Positions 10,086 to 20,300 of a stretch of DNA of 64,000 bases are shown here, piece by piece (positions within the stretch are counted from its first letter, which is position 1; every line of letters begins with the position of its first letter). A model generated the notes under the pieces. It did not search any database. It had not been told where the DNA came from and saw only the letters and a list, made by a program, of their open reading frames with translations. Origin of the DNA: Pedobacter steynii (GTDB lineage: Bacteria; Bacteroidota; Bacteroidia; Sphingobacteriales; Sphingobacteriaceae); NCBI RefSeq assembly GCF_900103665.1, contig NZ_FNGY01000001.1, positions 558,001 through 622,000 on the forward strand, given 5' to 3'. The position numbers and the translations under genes were made by a program.

Positions 10086-10141
10086 TGGTGTCATAACTAT
10101 AAAATGAATGTGTCTCATTGTTTATTAACGGCTCAAATCTT

Positions 10142-11137
10142 ATGCTACTTTTTAATTCTGAAATGCACCTGCTCACTTTTGTCTTCGTAGTTCTGGAGCT
10201 TATGATATTGACTTGCCAATTGTTCTTTTATTATTCTCGTCCGCAGGATAAGCGCCGCTTGTGGTTTTTGATTTTGCTGGCGTTATTGATTTTTTACAAC
10301 GTTACCGGTGGATTGTTTCCGGATGAAGCTTTGGGTATTTCTGTTGTCTTGCAGAATATTCTTGCTTATGGTTCGGGTTTTCTTATAGCGAGTTATTTTC
10401 CTTGGTACTTTTATAAGGCTTTTAATTTACCGGATTTGCGTTTCCATGCACTTTATGGAGTGGGGCTTTTCCTGATGCTTCCTTATGTGCTATTTTTAGG
10501 GATAGTTTATCCTTTAACTGGGGATTTGGATTTTGCGCTGAGTTGGGGTATGTTGGTTCCTTTTATTTATTCTTTGGTGCTACTTTGGTCGGTTTTGTCT
10601 GCGATTTGTAACAAGATCAGATTAAAGAGTGATTCTGCTCATCCGTATTCTTTAACGGAATTGTCTGCTGTTGGTTTTGCAGTGACCCCATGGGTCTGTT
10701 TATCTGTCTTTTCAGTTCTACATGTGAAGCAGTGGGTTGAGGCTTTAGTCACAAATCTGGGTTTTATTGGGTTTTCGATCTTGTATATGGTCCGCTCTGT
10801 TGCTTTAAACAGGATTGAACACGCTAAGCTGTTGGCTTTGGACCAGGCGGGGGAGTTGAATTTTGAGCAGAATTGTAAAGTTCATAAACTGACGGACAGG
10901 GAGGTGGAGATTGCCGCTTTGCTTTGTAAAGGTATGACTTACCAGGAGATCGCAGGTTTGCTGTTTATTGCTGGTAAGACGGTAGATCGTCATGTACAGA
11001 ATATTTTTGTTAAGACCGGTGCGAGGAGTAAGATGGAACTGTTACAGTTACTGGGGTTCGGGTTAAAGCGGCTACAGGTAGTTAGCTTGCCTTGGAGTAG
11101 TAGTTTAAATAATGTGCCATATGAAAGCGATATCTGA
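10142..11137 (+). CDS. Membrane protein with C-terminal LuxR-type DNA-binding domain
   Basis: About 331 residues when started at ATG 10142; a TTG at 10118 is an upstream alternative. The first 225 residues or so hold about seven hydrophobic segments, suggesting an integral membrane sensor. The C-terminus carries a clear LuxR/GerE helix-turn-helix from about residue 249 (LTDREVEIAALLCKGMTY, then KTVDRHVQNIFVKTGARSK). There is no receiver or kinase domain, so this is a one-component membrane-anchored transcription factor, an architecture found in Bacteroidota. Its 3' end overlaps the next gene by 26 bp, implying translational coupling with the second Crp-like protein. Ligand and targets unknown. 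Confidence 0.8.
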   Translation: MLLFNSEMHLLTFVFVVLELMILTCQLFFYYSRPQDKRRLWFLILLALLIFYNVTGGLFPDEALGISVVLQNILAYGSGFLIASYFPWYFYKAFNLPDLRFHALYGVGLFLMLPYVLFLGIVYPLTGDLDFALSWGMLVPFIYSLVLLWSVLSAICNKIRLKSDSAHPYSLTELSAVGFAVTPWVCLSVFSVLHVKQWVEALVTNLGFIGFSILYMVRSVALNRIEHAKLLALDQAGELNFEQNCKVHKLTDREVEIAALLCKGMTYQEIAGLLFIAGKTVDRHVQNIFVKTGARSKMELLQLLGFGLKRLQVVSLPWSSSLNNVPYESDI

Positions 11138-11714
11138 CGAGGCATTTCATATTTTAATTGAGCAGATGGAGCTGTTTATGGTTTTGAGTACCAGGTTTAA
11201 AACTTTGCTCAGGCCTATGCTTTTTGAGATGGTCTATCATAAAGGTGCCAGGATTCTCAATTTCCGGCAGCGGCAGGAGATGGTTTGGTTTATGCTGGAT
11301 GGGCTGGCTAGGGAGATTAGGGTAAATGAATGGAGCTTTAAAGAGCGGACGATCTGGTTTTGGTTCCCTTTTAGTTTTGTATACACCACTCCTGGTTTTT
11401 TTAGTCAGCAGCCTTCCCAGAGTACCATTGAGCTTTTGAAAGATTGCCGTATGATAATGGTCAGTTATGATAATTGGCAAAGGTTAAAGAGGATGTTTGG
11501 TGATACGGAAAAAGTGACTGAAATGATCCGGGATACTGATGCCAGGCTAAAGATGGGGCATCAGGAGCGGATAAATAACATGAATACTGAGGAAAGGTAT
11601 GTTGAGAATAAAGACTTACTGGATAAGCTGTTTTGCTTAACCAAGCGGCAATACATTGCTGAGTTTATGGGGATGTCTCTGGATCGGTTAAGTAAACTAA
11701 GAACTAAGTATTAG
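11112..11714 (+). CDS. Crp-like regulator, second copy
   Basis: A 200-residue protein whose start overlaps the LuxR-type gene (ATG 11112; ATG 11121 is also possible). It has the beta-roll layout of the cyclic-nucleotide-binding fold (QRQEMVWFMLDGLAREI, then FWFPFSFVYTTPGFFSQQPS) and a short C-terminal helix-turn-helix-like segment (KRQYIAEFMGMSLDRLSKLR). This resembles the divergent Crp-like family common in Bacteroidota, whose members often lack ligand-binding residues. The coding strand is T- and G-rich like the tra genes further right. The overlap with the membrane LuxR protein suggests that both act in one circuit, an inference from gene order only. Confidence 0.65.
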   Translation: MCHMKAISDEAFHILIEQMELFMVLSTRFKTLLRPMLFEMVYHKGARILNFRQRQEMVWFMLDGLAREIRVNEWSFKERTIWFWFPFSFVYTTPGFFSQQPSQSTIELLKDCRMIMVSYDNWQRLKRMFGDTEKVTEMIRDTDARLKMGHQERINNMNTEERYVENKDLLDKLFCLTKRQYIAEFMGMSLDRLSKLRTKY

Positions 11715-11730
11715 TCTTTGGTTTGATCCG

Positions 11731-12276
11731 ATGCTGCCGTTTAGAAATTATAAGCGTTTGCTGACGCTGAAAAGAGTCCGGTTTAACAGATTGCTCTACA
11801 CCGTGGAGGATACCATGGATTTATTAAAAAAGAAGAACATGTTGGAATTAAATGATTTGTATGACCGGCCTTCAAAAGATGAGGCTGCTGGTTACAGAAA
11901 TGTGGTGGTTAAGAATTATGAGACTAAGGTGGTGGTGGTTGATCATGCTGAAGGTTATTTAGGGGCGCTTACTAAGCGGGATTTTGAGACATTGGTAGCA
12001 AGGCAACGGGAGTTGTCTGCGTCGTTTGTTGAGCTTAGCGCGAAGCTGCCTTCCTCTGCTGCTGTTCAGGCTTTGGTGCATGAACATTACCTGAATACGC
12101 GTAGGCTTTGGGGGACTTTTAGTGCATTAGATAAGCAGGGGGAAACTTATAAAGGCTTGGGGAAGTTATATCTGACTGATTGGCGCTTTCCGCTGCTGGG
12201 TGGTAAATCTGATCCAGTGTTGTGGTCTTTTATTGCCAAGGCAATGGCTTATTATGCTGATCATCACCTTTTGTAG
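11731..12276 (+). CDS. Hypothetical protein
   Basis: A 181-residue soluble protein starting at ATG 11731, 16 bp after the Crp-like gene, so probably in the same transcript. It has a basic N-terminus (YKRLLTLKRVRFNRLL), a mixed central region (VVVKNYETKVVVVDHAEGYLG) and a helical C-terminus. There is no signal peptide or membrane segment, and I recognise no family. A strong terminator follows 24 bp downstream, so it is the last gene of the regulator cluster. Confidence 0.6.
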   Translation: MLPFRNYKRLLTLKRVRFNRLLYTVEDTMDLLKKKNMLELNDLYDRPSKDEAAGYRNVVVKNYETKVVVVDHAEGYLGALTKRDFETLVARQRELSASFVELSAKLPSSAAVQALVHEHYLNTRRLWGTFSALDKQGETYKGLGKLYLTDWRFPLLGGKSDPVLWSFIAKAMAYYADHHLL

Positions 12277-12300
12277 TTTGTTTTTTTACGTCAGTTTTAC

Positions 12301-12335
12301 ATGCGCTGTTTTTCAAGAAAGCAGCGCATTTTTTT
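12301..12335 (+). terminator. Rho-independent terminator
   Basis: A stem ATGCGCTG / CAGCGCAT with a spacer of about 12 bases is followed by TTTTTTT. It ends the regulator cluster. The remaining 250 bp up to the MauE start are AT-rich and show no other feature. Confidence 0.85.
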
Positions 12336-12585
12336 GTCTTTGCTTTCTGTAGAAAGATTATTATTTCTTTTTAAACTCCGGTTTTATGCTTCTTTTTGAT
12401 GAATGGGTTTAATTGATTTTTAGGTTTGAATTTCAGCTGAAGTATTTCTTTGCTGCCTTTGTGTGGGGTTTGAACTGCTTTTTTATAGTTGGTTAACTGG
12501 TTTATTTGCGGTTTTTAACTATGGTTTTTCGCAGTGTCGAACGGCTGTTTTCTTTTTGGAATTTCAGAAATTGGTTCTATCAAAT

Positions 12586-13098
12586 ATGAACGATATGGAA
12601 ACAAGAAAGTCAAATAGAGTAAATAGGTTTTTCAGTTTGTTAAGTTTGAAGTTTAGAATTACTCCAGAGTTGATTGTTGAAATTATCTCCGGACTATTCT
12701 TTCTTTTGTTTTTATATGCTGCATTCAATAAGATATTGGATTTTCAAAAATTTAAAGTGCAACTGGGGCAGTCACCTTTACTGACTGATTATGCAATGGT
12801 AATAGCCTGGTTAGTCCCGACAATTGAAATTCTAATTTGTATTCTATTGTACTTTAAAAGAACGTTGGTAATTGGACTTTACGCTTCATTTAGCTTGATG
12901 CTCATGTTTACATTATACATTATCGTAATTCTAACCTTCGCAGAGCGAGTCCCATGTTCTTGTGGAGGGATTTTAGAAAAACTGGGATGGACAGCGCATC
13001 TGATTTTCAACATCATATTTGTGTTTTTGGCCGTAGTAGCCATTTTTTTGCAAGGAAAATTCACCCTATATAAAAGCAGAGTTAAGCAGGCTAATTAA
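12586..13098 (+). CDS. MauE/DoxX-family membrane protein
   Basis: Predicted four-helix inner-membrane protein of the MauE family. I start it at ATG 12586 (MNDMETRKS), because the reading frame upstream to GTG 12463 has no support as coding. Hydrophobic segments lie at about residues 28-48, 68-88, 92-115 and 132-155. A conserved PCSCGGILEKLGW motif sits before the last helix; its Cys pair is typical of Bacteroidota MauE proteins. MauE was defined in methylamine dehydrogenase maturation, where it is thought to support disulfide formation; here a role in supplying or removing electrons for periplasmic thiols is inferred. It is followed by a four-Cys secreted peptide and lies opposite a TlpA protein, which fits that role. 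Confidence 0.82.
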   Translation: MNDMETRKSNRVNRFFSLLSLKFRITPELIVEIISGLFFLLFLYAAFNKILDFQKFKVQLGQSPLLTDYAMVIAWLVPTIEILICILLYFKRTLVIGLYASFSLMLMFTLYIIVILTFAERVPCSCGGILEKLGWTAHLIFNIIFVFLAVVAIFLQGKFTLYKSRVKQAN

Positions 13099-13181
13099 AA
13101 ATATTCTATTGCGCAATTTGAATCGGGAGAAGCTGAAAACCCGTATCCTAGAGTAGGCAAAAAAGAACAAAAAATATTATT

Positions 13182-13424
13182 ATGAAAAAACTATTTTTTA
13201 CCGCATTGGTTGCAGCAGTTGCAATCGGCGGAGCGTATGCGGGCCATGCAAATACCTCAAAATTCGCAGTGCCAGCCAAGATACAAGGTACTCCAGGACC
13301 ATGTAATACATCTGTTAAATGTTTTCCTAGTGCCACAGCACCACTTTGTACAATTAGCGGTGTAACTTACACTGGAACAAGTCCGGACGGGACTTGTTCT
13401 CTACGCTTAGCTTTGAATCCATAA
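13182..13424 (+). CDS. Small secreted four-Cys protein (DUF6520-like)
   Basis: An 80-residue protein with a signal peptide (MKKLFFTALVAAVAIGGAYA, residues 1-20) and a 60-residue mature part with four Cys at 41, 47, 56 and 72, many Thr/Ser/Pro and no charged core. It fits the DUF6520-type small exported proteins of Bacteroidota, which are often encoded next to MauE. The even number of Cys and the redox neighbours suggest two disulfide bonds. It is preceded by MauE (gap 83 bp) and followed by a terminator-like hairpin. Function unknown. Confidence 0.75.
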   Translation: MKKLFFTALVAAVAIGGAYAGHANTSKFAVPAKIQGTPGPCNTSVKCFPSATAPLCTISGVTYTGTSPDGTCSLRLALNP

Positions 13425-13437
13425 AGTTAGCATAACC

Positions 13438-13471
13438 ATAATCTACGGCCATAATAGACCGTAGATTATTT
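13438..13471 (+). terminator. Terminator hairpin after the small secreted protein
   Basis: An 11-bp perfect stem ATAATCTACGG / CCGTAGATTAT with a ten-base loop, followed by TTTG. It lies between the DUF6520-like gene and the propeller-like gene. The T-run is short, so it could be a partial terminator or a processing site lowering expression of the next gene relative to the small peptide. Confidence 0.65.
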
Positions 13472-13484
13472 GATAAATGATCCT

Positions 13485-14525
13485 ATGAAAAAGTATTCAA
13501 GAACCTTGCTTTCAGTTTTTGTATTATCCTTATTCCCGATAGGAATAATTTTGGCGGTCTATTTCTATAATCTCAGCAAAATATCTTATAATTTTCAGAG
13601 AAACATCGACTATAATGTGCTAGAAATTAAAGCCTTTGATCTTGGTTTCAATTCCTACTATATTGCAGGGCACAAAGGTAATAAAGTCTATTTAGGCAAT
13701 TATACCATACAAAATATATTAGAAATAGATACTTCGTTAACCGACGCTATATCCCACCAGATAGATTATGCTGGCTCAGCTAAAGGACTATTACATAGGG
13801 TTCAAGTCGATTCTAATCATTTTTATCTTTCGTATGGTCCTGATAAATCCTTATATCATGGTTTGACGGGAACCTGGAAGGCAAAGGCTGTATCAATAAA
13901 ACATCCCTACTTCTATAATGTTACCGCATTGAACGAAAGCGCTTTTATATATGAATATGTTAGTTCAAGAACTCAAGAAAATAGCTTAAGGAAAATGTCT
14001 AAATTTCAATCAGAAATTGAGAATGATACAATTTTTGAAAAGCAAGTTGACGGACTTTTCTGTACCGCTGGAACATCCGTATTTAGCAGAAAAAACAGGC
14101 TGTTCGTATACGTATATTTCTACAGAAATGAGGTGCTTGTAATTGATAGCAATCTAAAACTGGTTAAAAAGTTCAGTACTATTGATCCCATCAGCCGGGC
14201 GAATGTGAACGTATCTACGATTGAATCAACAGGAGCAAAAGTATTAGCATCTGGAGCTACAATTGTTAACGTAAGGTGTGCAATATGGAAAGACTATTTG
14301 CTTGTCCAATCCAAAATTATAGGCAAGCATGAGGATGAATTGCGGTTCAAAAACTCAACTGTGATTGATATCTATGATTTAAACAATTCTTCTTATTTAT
14401 CCACACTTTATATACCAAACCAGCAAGAAGAACCTATAACACAGTTAAGTGTTATAGGCGATCATATCTACACGCTTTCTGGCCGTTATCTTAGCAGATA
14501 TACCATAAAATGGCCGGATCTTTAA
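13485..14525 (+). CDS. Membrane-anchored propeller-like protein, hypothetical
   Basis: About 346 residues from ATG 13485 (MKKYSRTLLS); ATG 13470 would add five residues. One N-terminal membrane segment (residues 6-29) anchors a long beta-rich exterior part. Repeated strand-turn patterns (FDLGFNSYYIAGHKGNKVYLGNY, then VIDSNLKLVKKFSTIDPIS, then LSVIGDHIYTLSGRYLSRYT) suggest a beta-propeller like those seen beside MauE/DUF6520 genes. No catalytic motif is visible. Its end converges with the TlpA gene on the other strand only 3 bp away. Function unknown; partnership with the upstream MauE is inferred from gene order. Confidence 0.65.
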   Translation: MKKYSRTLLSVFVLSLFPIGIILAVYFYNLSKISYNFQRNIDYNVLEIKAFDLGFNSYYIAGHKGNKVYLGNYTIQNILEIDTSLTDAISHQIDYAGSAKGLLHRVQVDSNHFYLSYGPDKSLYHGLTGTWKAKAVSIKHPYFYNVTALNESAFIYEYVSSRTQENSLRKMSKFQSEIENDTIFEKQVDGLFCTAGTSVFSRKNRLFVYVYFYRNEVLVIDSNLKLVKKFSTIDPISRANVNVSTIESTGAKVLASGATIVNVRCAIWKDYLLVQSKIIGKHEDELRFKNSTVIDIYDLNNSSYLSTLYIPNQQEEPITQLSVIGDHIYTLSGRYLSRYTIKWPDL

Positions 14526-14528
14526 CAT

Positions 14529-15854
14529 TTATACTTTATTTCTCGTAATTACCAGCATATCAATTTCGCGTTCCTCGATAGAAAGTTTTAATCCGAACTT
14601 TATTAGGGCCGTTTGTAAAATGCGGAAATCTATCTTTTTATCCGAATCCAGATTAATTCTGCCCAATTTACTCTCAATACCTGTCTCATCCAAAATCGGA
14701 TAGTCGGTGTAAAAAAGAAGGCCGTCCTCTAGCTTCTGAATAATATCCGAAATGGTGACATTATTAAATTTAACAAAATTATCTGTCGTGGCCAGTTCCA
14801 CTTCTCCAGATTTGTACTTTGGGATTTGATAGCCACTTTTAGATATTACAATGCACTTTTTTCGCTGCTTCTCCCAAGAACTTTCAATTCCAAAGCATTC
14901 CTGTATATCTGAAAGCATTTTCTTTTTGATTATTTTGACGGAGATATTTCGTTCTGAAGTGAGCTGAGCCGTGTACAAATTCTTTAGTTGTAAAATACCA
15001 TCAACTCTGCCTACATAATTTGTGCTATCCAGATCCTTGATGATCCTTCTTGAGAGCGGAACAGGAATTTGAGGATCAGCCTTGTAACTTTGTAAAATTC
15101 TAACCATCGCTTCAAGTGAATGGTTTGCTATCCAGCCATAAGCCCTACCATCAAGTATGGATTTACTTCCGAAATGAGCAACTGCCATGGCATTGTTCAT
15201 GTAGGGAGTAATGACTGAACTCCATACTAATCTGGTATCATTAGGATCTTCAGTTAGGTAACCGTTGATAAATATAGGTTTCGATTGAGCCATAACCGGA
15301 TTGTCGCTAACCACCCGGAGTTGAAGGTCATTGTTTTTTAATATTGCCTTTATTGTTTCTCTATTCAAATAAAGTGGATGCGGGATGTATTTAACGATAC
15401 CGTGTTGATCGATGAAAATAACGTGGGGAACAAAACTATGAGGGAAAAACTCACTAAGTCTACTTTCATTGTAAACAATAGGCAGGTTCATCACATACTT
15501 GTTAATTTTTTCCTGTCTTTTAACAAATTTTTGAACTTGCTGCGTTGTGCCCCGTTCATTAACCAATAAAATTTGGATCTTGTCTTTAAATTCCTGTTGC
15601 AATGCAAGCAATTTCGGCCAGGATGAAACACAAGCTGTACATTCAAAAGTCCAGAAGTCAAGAATTAGGATTTTACCCTTAAAATCTTGTAAATTCAATT
15701 TGTCATTTGCATAGTTTAATATATTAGCAGTCTGATAATCCGGAACAATATCACCAATATTTATCCTTTGATTCGATACAGGGTTATTTTGGGCATTTGT
15801 TTGGATGGCCAGCATTACTAATAGCAGCGCCGTTCTAATAATTTTTGATTTCAT
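14529..15854 (-). CDS. TlpA-type thioredoxin with DUF3738-like C-terminal part
   Basis: A 441-residue secreted protein with a signal peptide (residues 1-21). A redoxin/TlpA domain carries C72-T-A-C75 in FWTFECTACVSSWP and the cis-Pro region SFVPHVIFID. Residues from about 185 form an extra region; its end (ILQTALIKFGLKLSIEEREIDMLVITR) resembles the tail of DUF3738, an extension described on other secreted redoxins. The likely role is reduction or shuffling of disulfides outside the inner membrane. It is the last gene of a SusC-SusD-TlpA operon on the minus strand, 33 bp after SusD. The pairing of SusC/D with TlpA suggests import or processing of a thiol- or metal-containing ligand, an inference. 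Confidence 0.85.
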   Translation of the reverse strand: MKSKIIRTALLLVMLAIQTNAQNNPVSNQRINIGDIVPDYQTANILNYANDKLNLQDFKGKILILDFWTFECTACVSSWPKLLALQQEFKDKIQILLVNERGTTQQVQKFVKRQEKINKYVMNLPIVYNESRLSEFFPHSFVPHVIFIDQHGIVKYIPHPLYLNRETIKAILKNNDLQLRVVSDNPVMAQSKPIFINGYLTEDPNDTRLVWSSVITPYMNNAMAVAHFGSKSILDGRAYGWIANHSLEAMVRILQSYKADPQIPVPLSRRIIKDLDSTNYVGRVDGILQLKNLYTAQLTSERNISVKIIKKKMLSDIQECFGIESSWEKQRKKCIVISKSGYQIPKYKSGEVELATTDNFVKFNNVTISDIIQKLEDGLLFYTDYPILDETGIESKLGRINLDSDKKIDFRILQTALIKFGLKLSIEEREIDMLVITRNKV

Positions 15855-15887
15855 GTTTGTATATGTAAGTACTTGGTTAACTTTTAA

Positions 15888-17315
15888 CTATTGATATCCT
15901 GGATTCTGTTTAAGCTTCGATGCATTAAGCAACTCTGTAATTGGGATTGGATAAAGCGCGTCGGTACGCTCCCAGTTCGGAGATTTTAACGTCGACAGCA
16001 CTGCATCAACTCTATCGGTTCGCTTGAGATCAAGCCAGCGGTGTCCCCATTCTGAAAATAGCTCTATTCTTCGTTCAGTTTCCACCGCTGTTATCGCATC
16101 CTGCTTATTCAGTTCTAAAGACAATGGAGGAAGTGGGTCTGAAATATCTTGAGTGGGAATTGCTCTGGCTCTTTCCCTGATAGAATTTAGATCTTCAATG
16201 CCCAGGGCAATTTTGCTTTGCATAATCCTGGCCTCAGCCCGAATTAAATACTGTTCGGCTAATCGCAATACCATAGAATATTCAGTTACGGGATTAGCTC
16301 CAATTTTCACCTTATATTTGTTAGGGTAATACCAGCTACCACCCGGGTTTTCAAAGACTCCCACCCATTTTTTCAGACGTTCGTCGCCTGGTTGGAAACT
16401 CGAAAGTAAATTCGGGCTTAAGCTAACGTCATCTGTATTTGTTGGAGCAGCGCTTAATATAAAGGTGAGTCCTTCTTTTGTATTGTACCCAAAAGAAACA
16501 GGGACAACAAACTGAAGGATTGTTTCCTTGCTGTTTTTTAGAAAAACACCATTCAAATCATCTACAAGATTGTATAGCCCCTTTTCTTTAATGATTTTTG
16601 AGGCTTCAATTTCAGCCTCGGCCCACTGATCATTATAAAGATATACCCTAGATAACAATGCAATTGCTGCCCATTTGTTGGCTCTGATTCGTTCGCCGGA
16701 TATGTAGTCGTCCTTTAATAAGGTCGCAGCATCGGTTAAATCTCTGATCAAAAGAGTATATATCTGGACGCTAGTGTTCGCCGACATGGCTGCATTTACT
16801 CTATAGTTCGTGCTAAGTACATAAGGAATTTCACCAAACAAATTCGTAAGATAGAAATGACAGATTGCCCTAATAAATTTTGCTTCTCCCTCTAGCTGTT
16901 TTTTTAATTGAACAGATAAATTGCCTGATCGTTCTAAGTTTTCTAAAACGGAATTTGCAGCGTAGATCATCTGGTAGGGCTCCTGCCAAAGGTAAGTTCG
17001 CAAAGCTGAGTTGGCAGGAGAAATATTGTTTGTAGAAAATTGGATCCGCTCACTATCTGAGTTAAAGTTGATAAACTCGTCAGAAGACCTGCCTGCTAGC
17101 ACCGTCACACTAAATGACCAGCCGCTAGCGAACCCCATACCTGACATCATTTGCGCATAAATGCCCCTGATAGCAGCAATTGCAGTTTCTTCATTCGCGT
17201 ATACCTTTTCTGTATCAACCTGATTTGTTGGAGGATCTATTTTTAAGAATTCTCTGCATCCCAAATTCAGGGTGACAGAAAGAATTAGAAGTATTGTAAA
17301 TCTTGTAGGTTTCAT
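15888..17315 (-). CDS. SusD/RagB-family outer-membrane lipoprotein
   Basis: A 475-residue surface lipoprotein; the lipobox LNLGC puts the acylated Cys at residue 20. The family features are an N-terminal CREFLKIDPPTNQVD region, a helical TPR-like core (IRAICHFYLTNLFGEIPYV) and the C-terminal RRIELFSEWGHRWLDLKRT motif followed by ALYPIPITELLNASKLKQNPGYQ. SusD caps the SusC barrel and binds the nutrient. It lies 22 bp downstream of susC. The ligand cannot be told from sequence; the neighbours are redox proteins rather than glycoside hydrolases, so a peptide or other non-sugar ligand is possible. Confidence 0.95.
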   Translation of the reverse strand: MKPTRFTILLILSVTLNLGCREFLKIDPPTNQVDTEKVYANEETAIAAIRGIYAQMMSGMGFASGWSFSVTVLAGRSSDEFINFNSDSERIQFSTNNISPANSALRTYLWQEPYQMIYAANSVLENLERSGNLSVQLKKQLEGEAKFIRAICHFYLTNLFGEIPYVLSTNYRVNAAMSANTSVQIYTLLIRDLTDAATLLKDDYISGERIRANKWAAIALLSRVYLYNDQWAEAEIEASKIIKEKGLYNLVDDLNGVFLKNSKETILQFVVPVSFGYNTKEGLTFILSAAPTNTDDVSLSPNLLSSFQPGDERLKKWVGVFENPGGSWYYPNKYKVKIGANPVTEYSMVLRLAEQYLIRAEARIMQSKIALGIEDLNSIRERARAIPTQDISDPLPPLSLELNKQDAITAVETERRIELFSEWGHRWLDLKRTDRVDAVLSTLKSPNWERTDALYPIPITELLNASKLKQNPGYQ

Positions 17316-17337
17316 AATTAAATAATTAAGATTGATT

Positions 17338-20300
17338 TTAAATCCCGATTTGAATGCCTGCAGTTATGGTTCTCAGGCTGGGTAAGGAAAGCATATTATC
17401 AACCTCTGGATCTCCAGGATATTTAGTAATAGTTACTAGGTTTTGGCCCTGAATATAAAGCCTGAGGCTACCGACATTCATTTTTTTTACTAATGGTGAA
17501 GGAGCGTTCCATGACAATGCAAGATTCTTTATCCGAATAAAGGAAGCATTTATAAAGCTGTTTGAATAATACCTGTAAAATGCCTTCGTATCGGCCCCTC
17601 CGGGAGTGTAAGCTTGAGAAAACTTTTGTATATCCGCTTTGTCTCCAATGTGTTGCCATCGGTTCATCACTTCAATTGGCTGGTTCCCTATAGTTCCGGG
17701 TGTACTGAAAGTACCAGCAAAAGGATATCTACTTGTCTTGTTCACAAATTGAAAAAATAAATCCAAAGAAAAATTCCGATAAGTCAGCGAATTTTGAAGC
17801 CCGCCGTACCAATGGCTGGCTAAGGATTTGTTCGCGGTACTTCTATCAATTTGCTCTACATCGTTGTTATTATTATTTAAATCTTCAAAAAAATAAAGCC
17901 CGGAATTCGGATTGACTCCCAAAAAGTTCAGAGTTTTGGGGGTATACAAAGACTCGCCTACGGTAAAGATATTTACATATGTTGATCCTTCAATATTTGG
18001 ATAAGACAATAAGCGGTTCTTCGGTATTGTTAAGGTGATCGCACTCTTCCAACTAAATGAGCTTTTCCTGATATTGGTTGTATTTAGTTCAAACTCCCAA
18101 CCGGAATTCTGTACTGTTGCCGGTAAATTGTATTGTATTGACGAAAAACCGACAATATCGGGGAGTGTGTAGCCCACCAACTGATTAGACGACCGGTTCC
18201 GGTAGTAGCCTGCATTCAGTATGATTTTGTCACCCATGAAACCCAGATCGATTGCAACCTCCAGCTTTTTATTTGTCTCCCAGGAGTAATCTGGATTGGC
18301 GATTCTTGTGGGGAATAATCCAGTACCATCCTGATAGGGCTGGGTTGCTGAGTAGGTTTGAAGGTAACCATAGTTTGAAATTTGATCGCTACCGGTTATC
18401 CCATAACTTCCGCGAAGCTTCCCAAATGAAAGAAATGGTAAATTTTGGCGGATGAAGTTTGCATTTGTAAAAATCCAGGCCATACCTATTGCGCCAAAAT
18501 TCGCATACTGTTTTCCGGGACCGAACCGACTGGATCCATCCCTTCTTCCAGTTAAGTTGATCATATATGTACTTTTGTAATTGTAGTTAACCCTACCGAA
18601 AATTGCATTGTATTTATACTCGCTAGAGGTTGAATTTGCATATTTTCCCGGTGCTGCATCAATGCTTTTCAACAGGAGGTCATCGGTGTAACCAAATCCA
18701 AAAATACCTTCGGCATTTTGTGCATCACTCTGAAAAGTGCCACCCAGCAATACATTCAGATCTCCATCCCCTATTTTTCTTTTAAAACTTAATTGTGGTT
18801 CCACAATCCAGGTCTCTATTTGACTGGACGATATCGTATGTGCTCCGGTGGCAAATATTGAGGGGGCCATTGAAGATATTGGGGTTAGACTTTGCTCTCT
18901 AAGATGAATTTTGGTATATCCAAATCTTCCTATTAATTTCAAACCATTCAGAACTTCATAATCTAAAGATACCTGGGAGATGAAATTATTTGTTTTACCC
19001 AAATAAGGCTGTTTTGTAGCGGCCAGAGGATTGGAAAAGGTCGACGCGCCTTCGGAATTCAATGCCCAGTTTAAATTACCCAGGGTATCAGTTAATGCAG
19101 GCGCATTTGGGGGCAATTTGATAAACTGTGTCAAATCTTGTCTCGGCAACTCGTTTTTATCATTCAGATAATTCGCTGAGAAGGACATCTTCAACTTACC
19201 ATCAATTGAATTATGGTGAACCGCTAGAGATCCCGACCCTTTTCTATCAGAGAAATTACCTGGCGTAACGGTGCCGAATTTGCTGTAGTTACTACGGAAA
19301 GAAAATTGAGTCAGCTCATTTCCTCCGTTTACAGAAAATTGAATGTTGCTGGACTTAGCCACACCTCCGATTAACTGCTCTTGCCAATCCGTGTAAGCAT
19401 CTTTATCCCATACATTGTTGATATCATAATCAGTAGATACAGGTGAGGCTCCATCATTTTTAAAAGCCTCATTCCGCATTAAAAGGTATTGCTGTGTATT
19501 CAATAGTTCCAATTTTGAGCTCACCCGGGAAATTCCTGTGTTATAATTCAAATCAAGCCTGGATTTACCAGCCTTTGGCCTTTTTGTTTTGATCAGTATT
19601 ACTCCGTTTGCACCTCTTGAACCGTAAATAGAAGTAGCATCTGCATCTTTTAAAACTTCAATACTCTCGATATCCCCAGGGTTGATATAATTCAGAGGGC
19701 TTGACACACCACTGATCCCTTCTACGTTAAGGTTTGTTGAGGTTAATGAAGTCGCTGGATACGGCACGCCATCGATAAGGTATAATGGTTGATTACCATT
19801 GTCGTCTGAAGAATTTCTGAGACTATTCCTGCCTCTGATCTCTACTTTAAATGCACCTCCGTTTATCCCTGAATATTGTTCTATGTTAACCCCGGCCATT
19901 CTTCCAGCCATAGCACTCAGCACATTATTCACAGGTTGTTTTTCGATAGTTTCGGCTGTTATTCTTGAAATGGATCCGGTACGTTCTTTCTCTTTAACTG
20001 TATAATATCCTGCATTGATTTCTACTTCCTTAAAAACATCCTTGTTTTCTTCCAGTAGAATGCTTAGCCGTTTTAGTTGAGTGCCAATAAAATGGACTTC
20101 CTTACTCTTGTATCCGAGGTAGCTTATTTTTAATATGCCTTCTGACCTTGTTGTGGTTATAGTAAATGTTCCGTCCTTATTGCTTTTTGTTTTGATGTTT
20201 TGGTTTACGATTTGAATTGTTGCGTCTGAGAGTGTCTGTCCTTGCTGATCGGTGATTACACCAGTGATTTGTATGGTCTGTGCATTACTTACGTTGCTAA

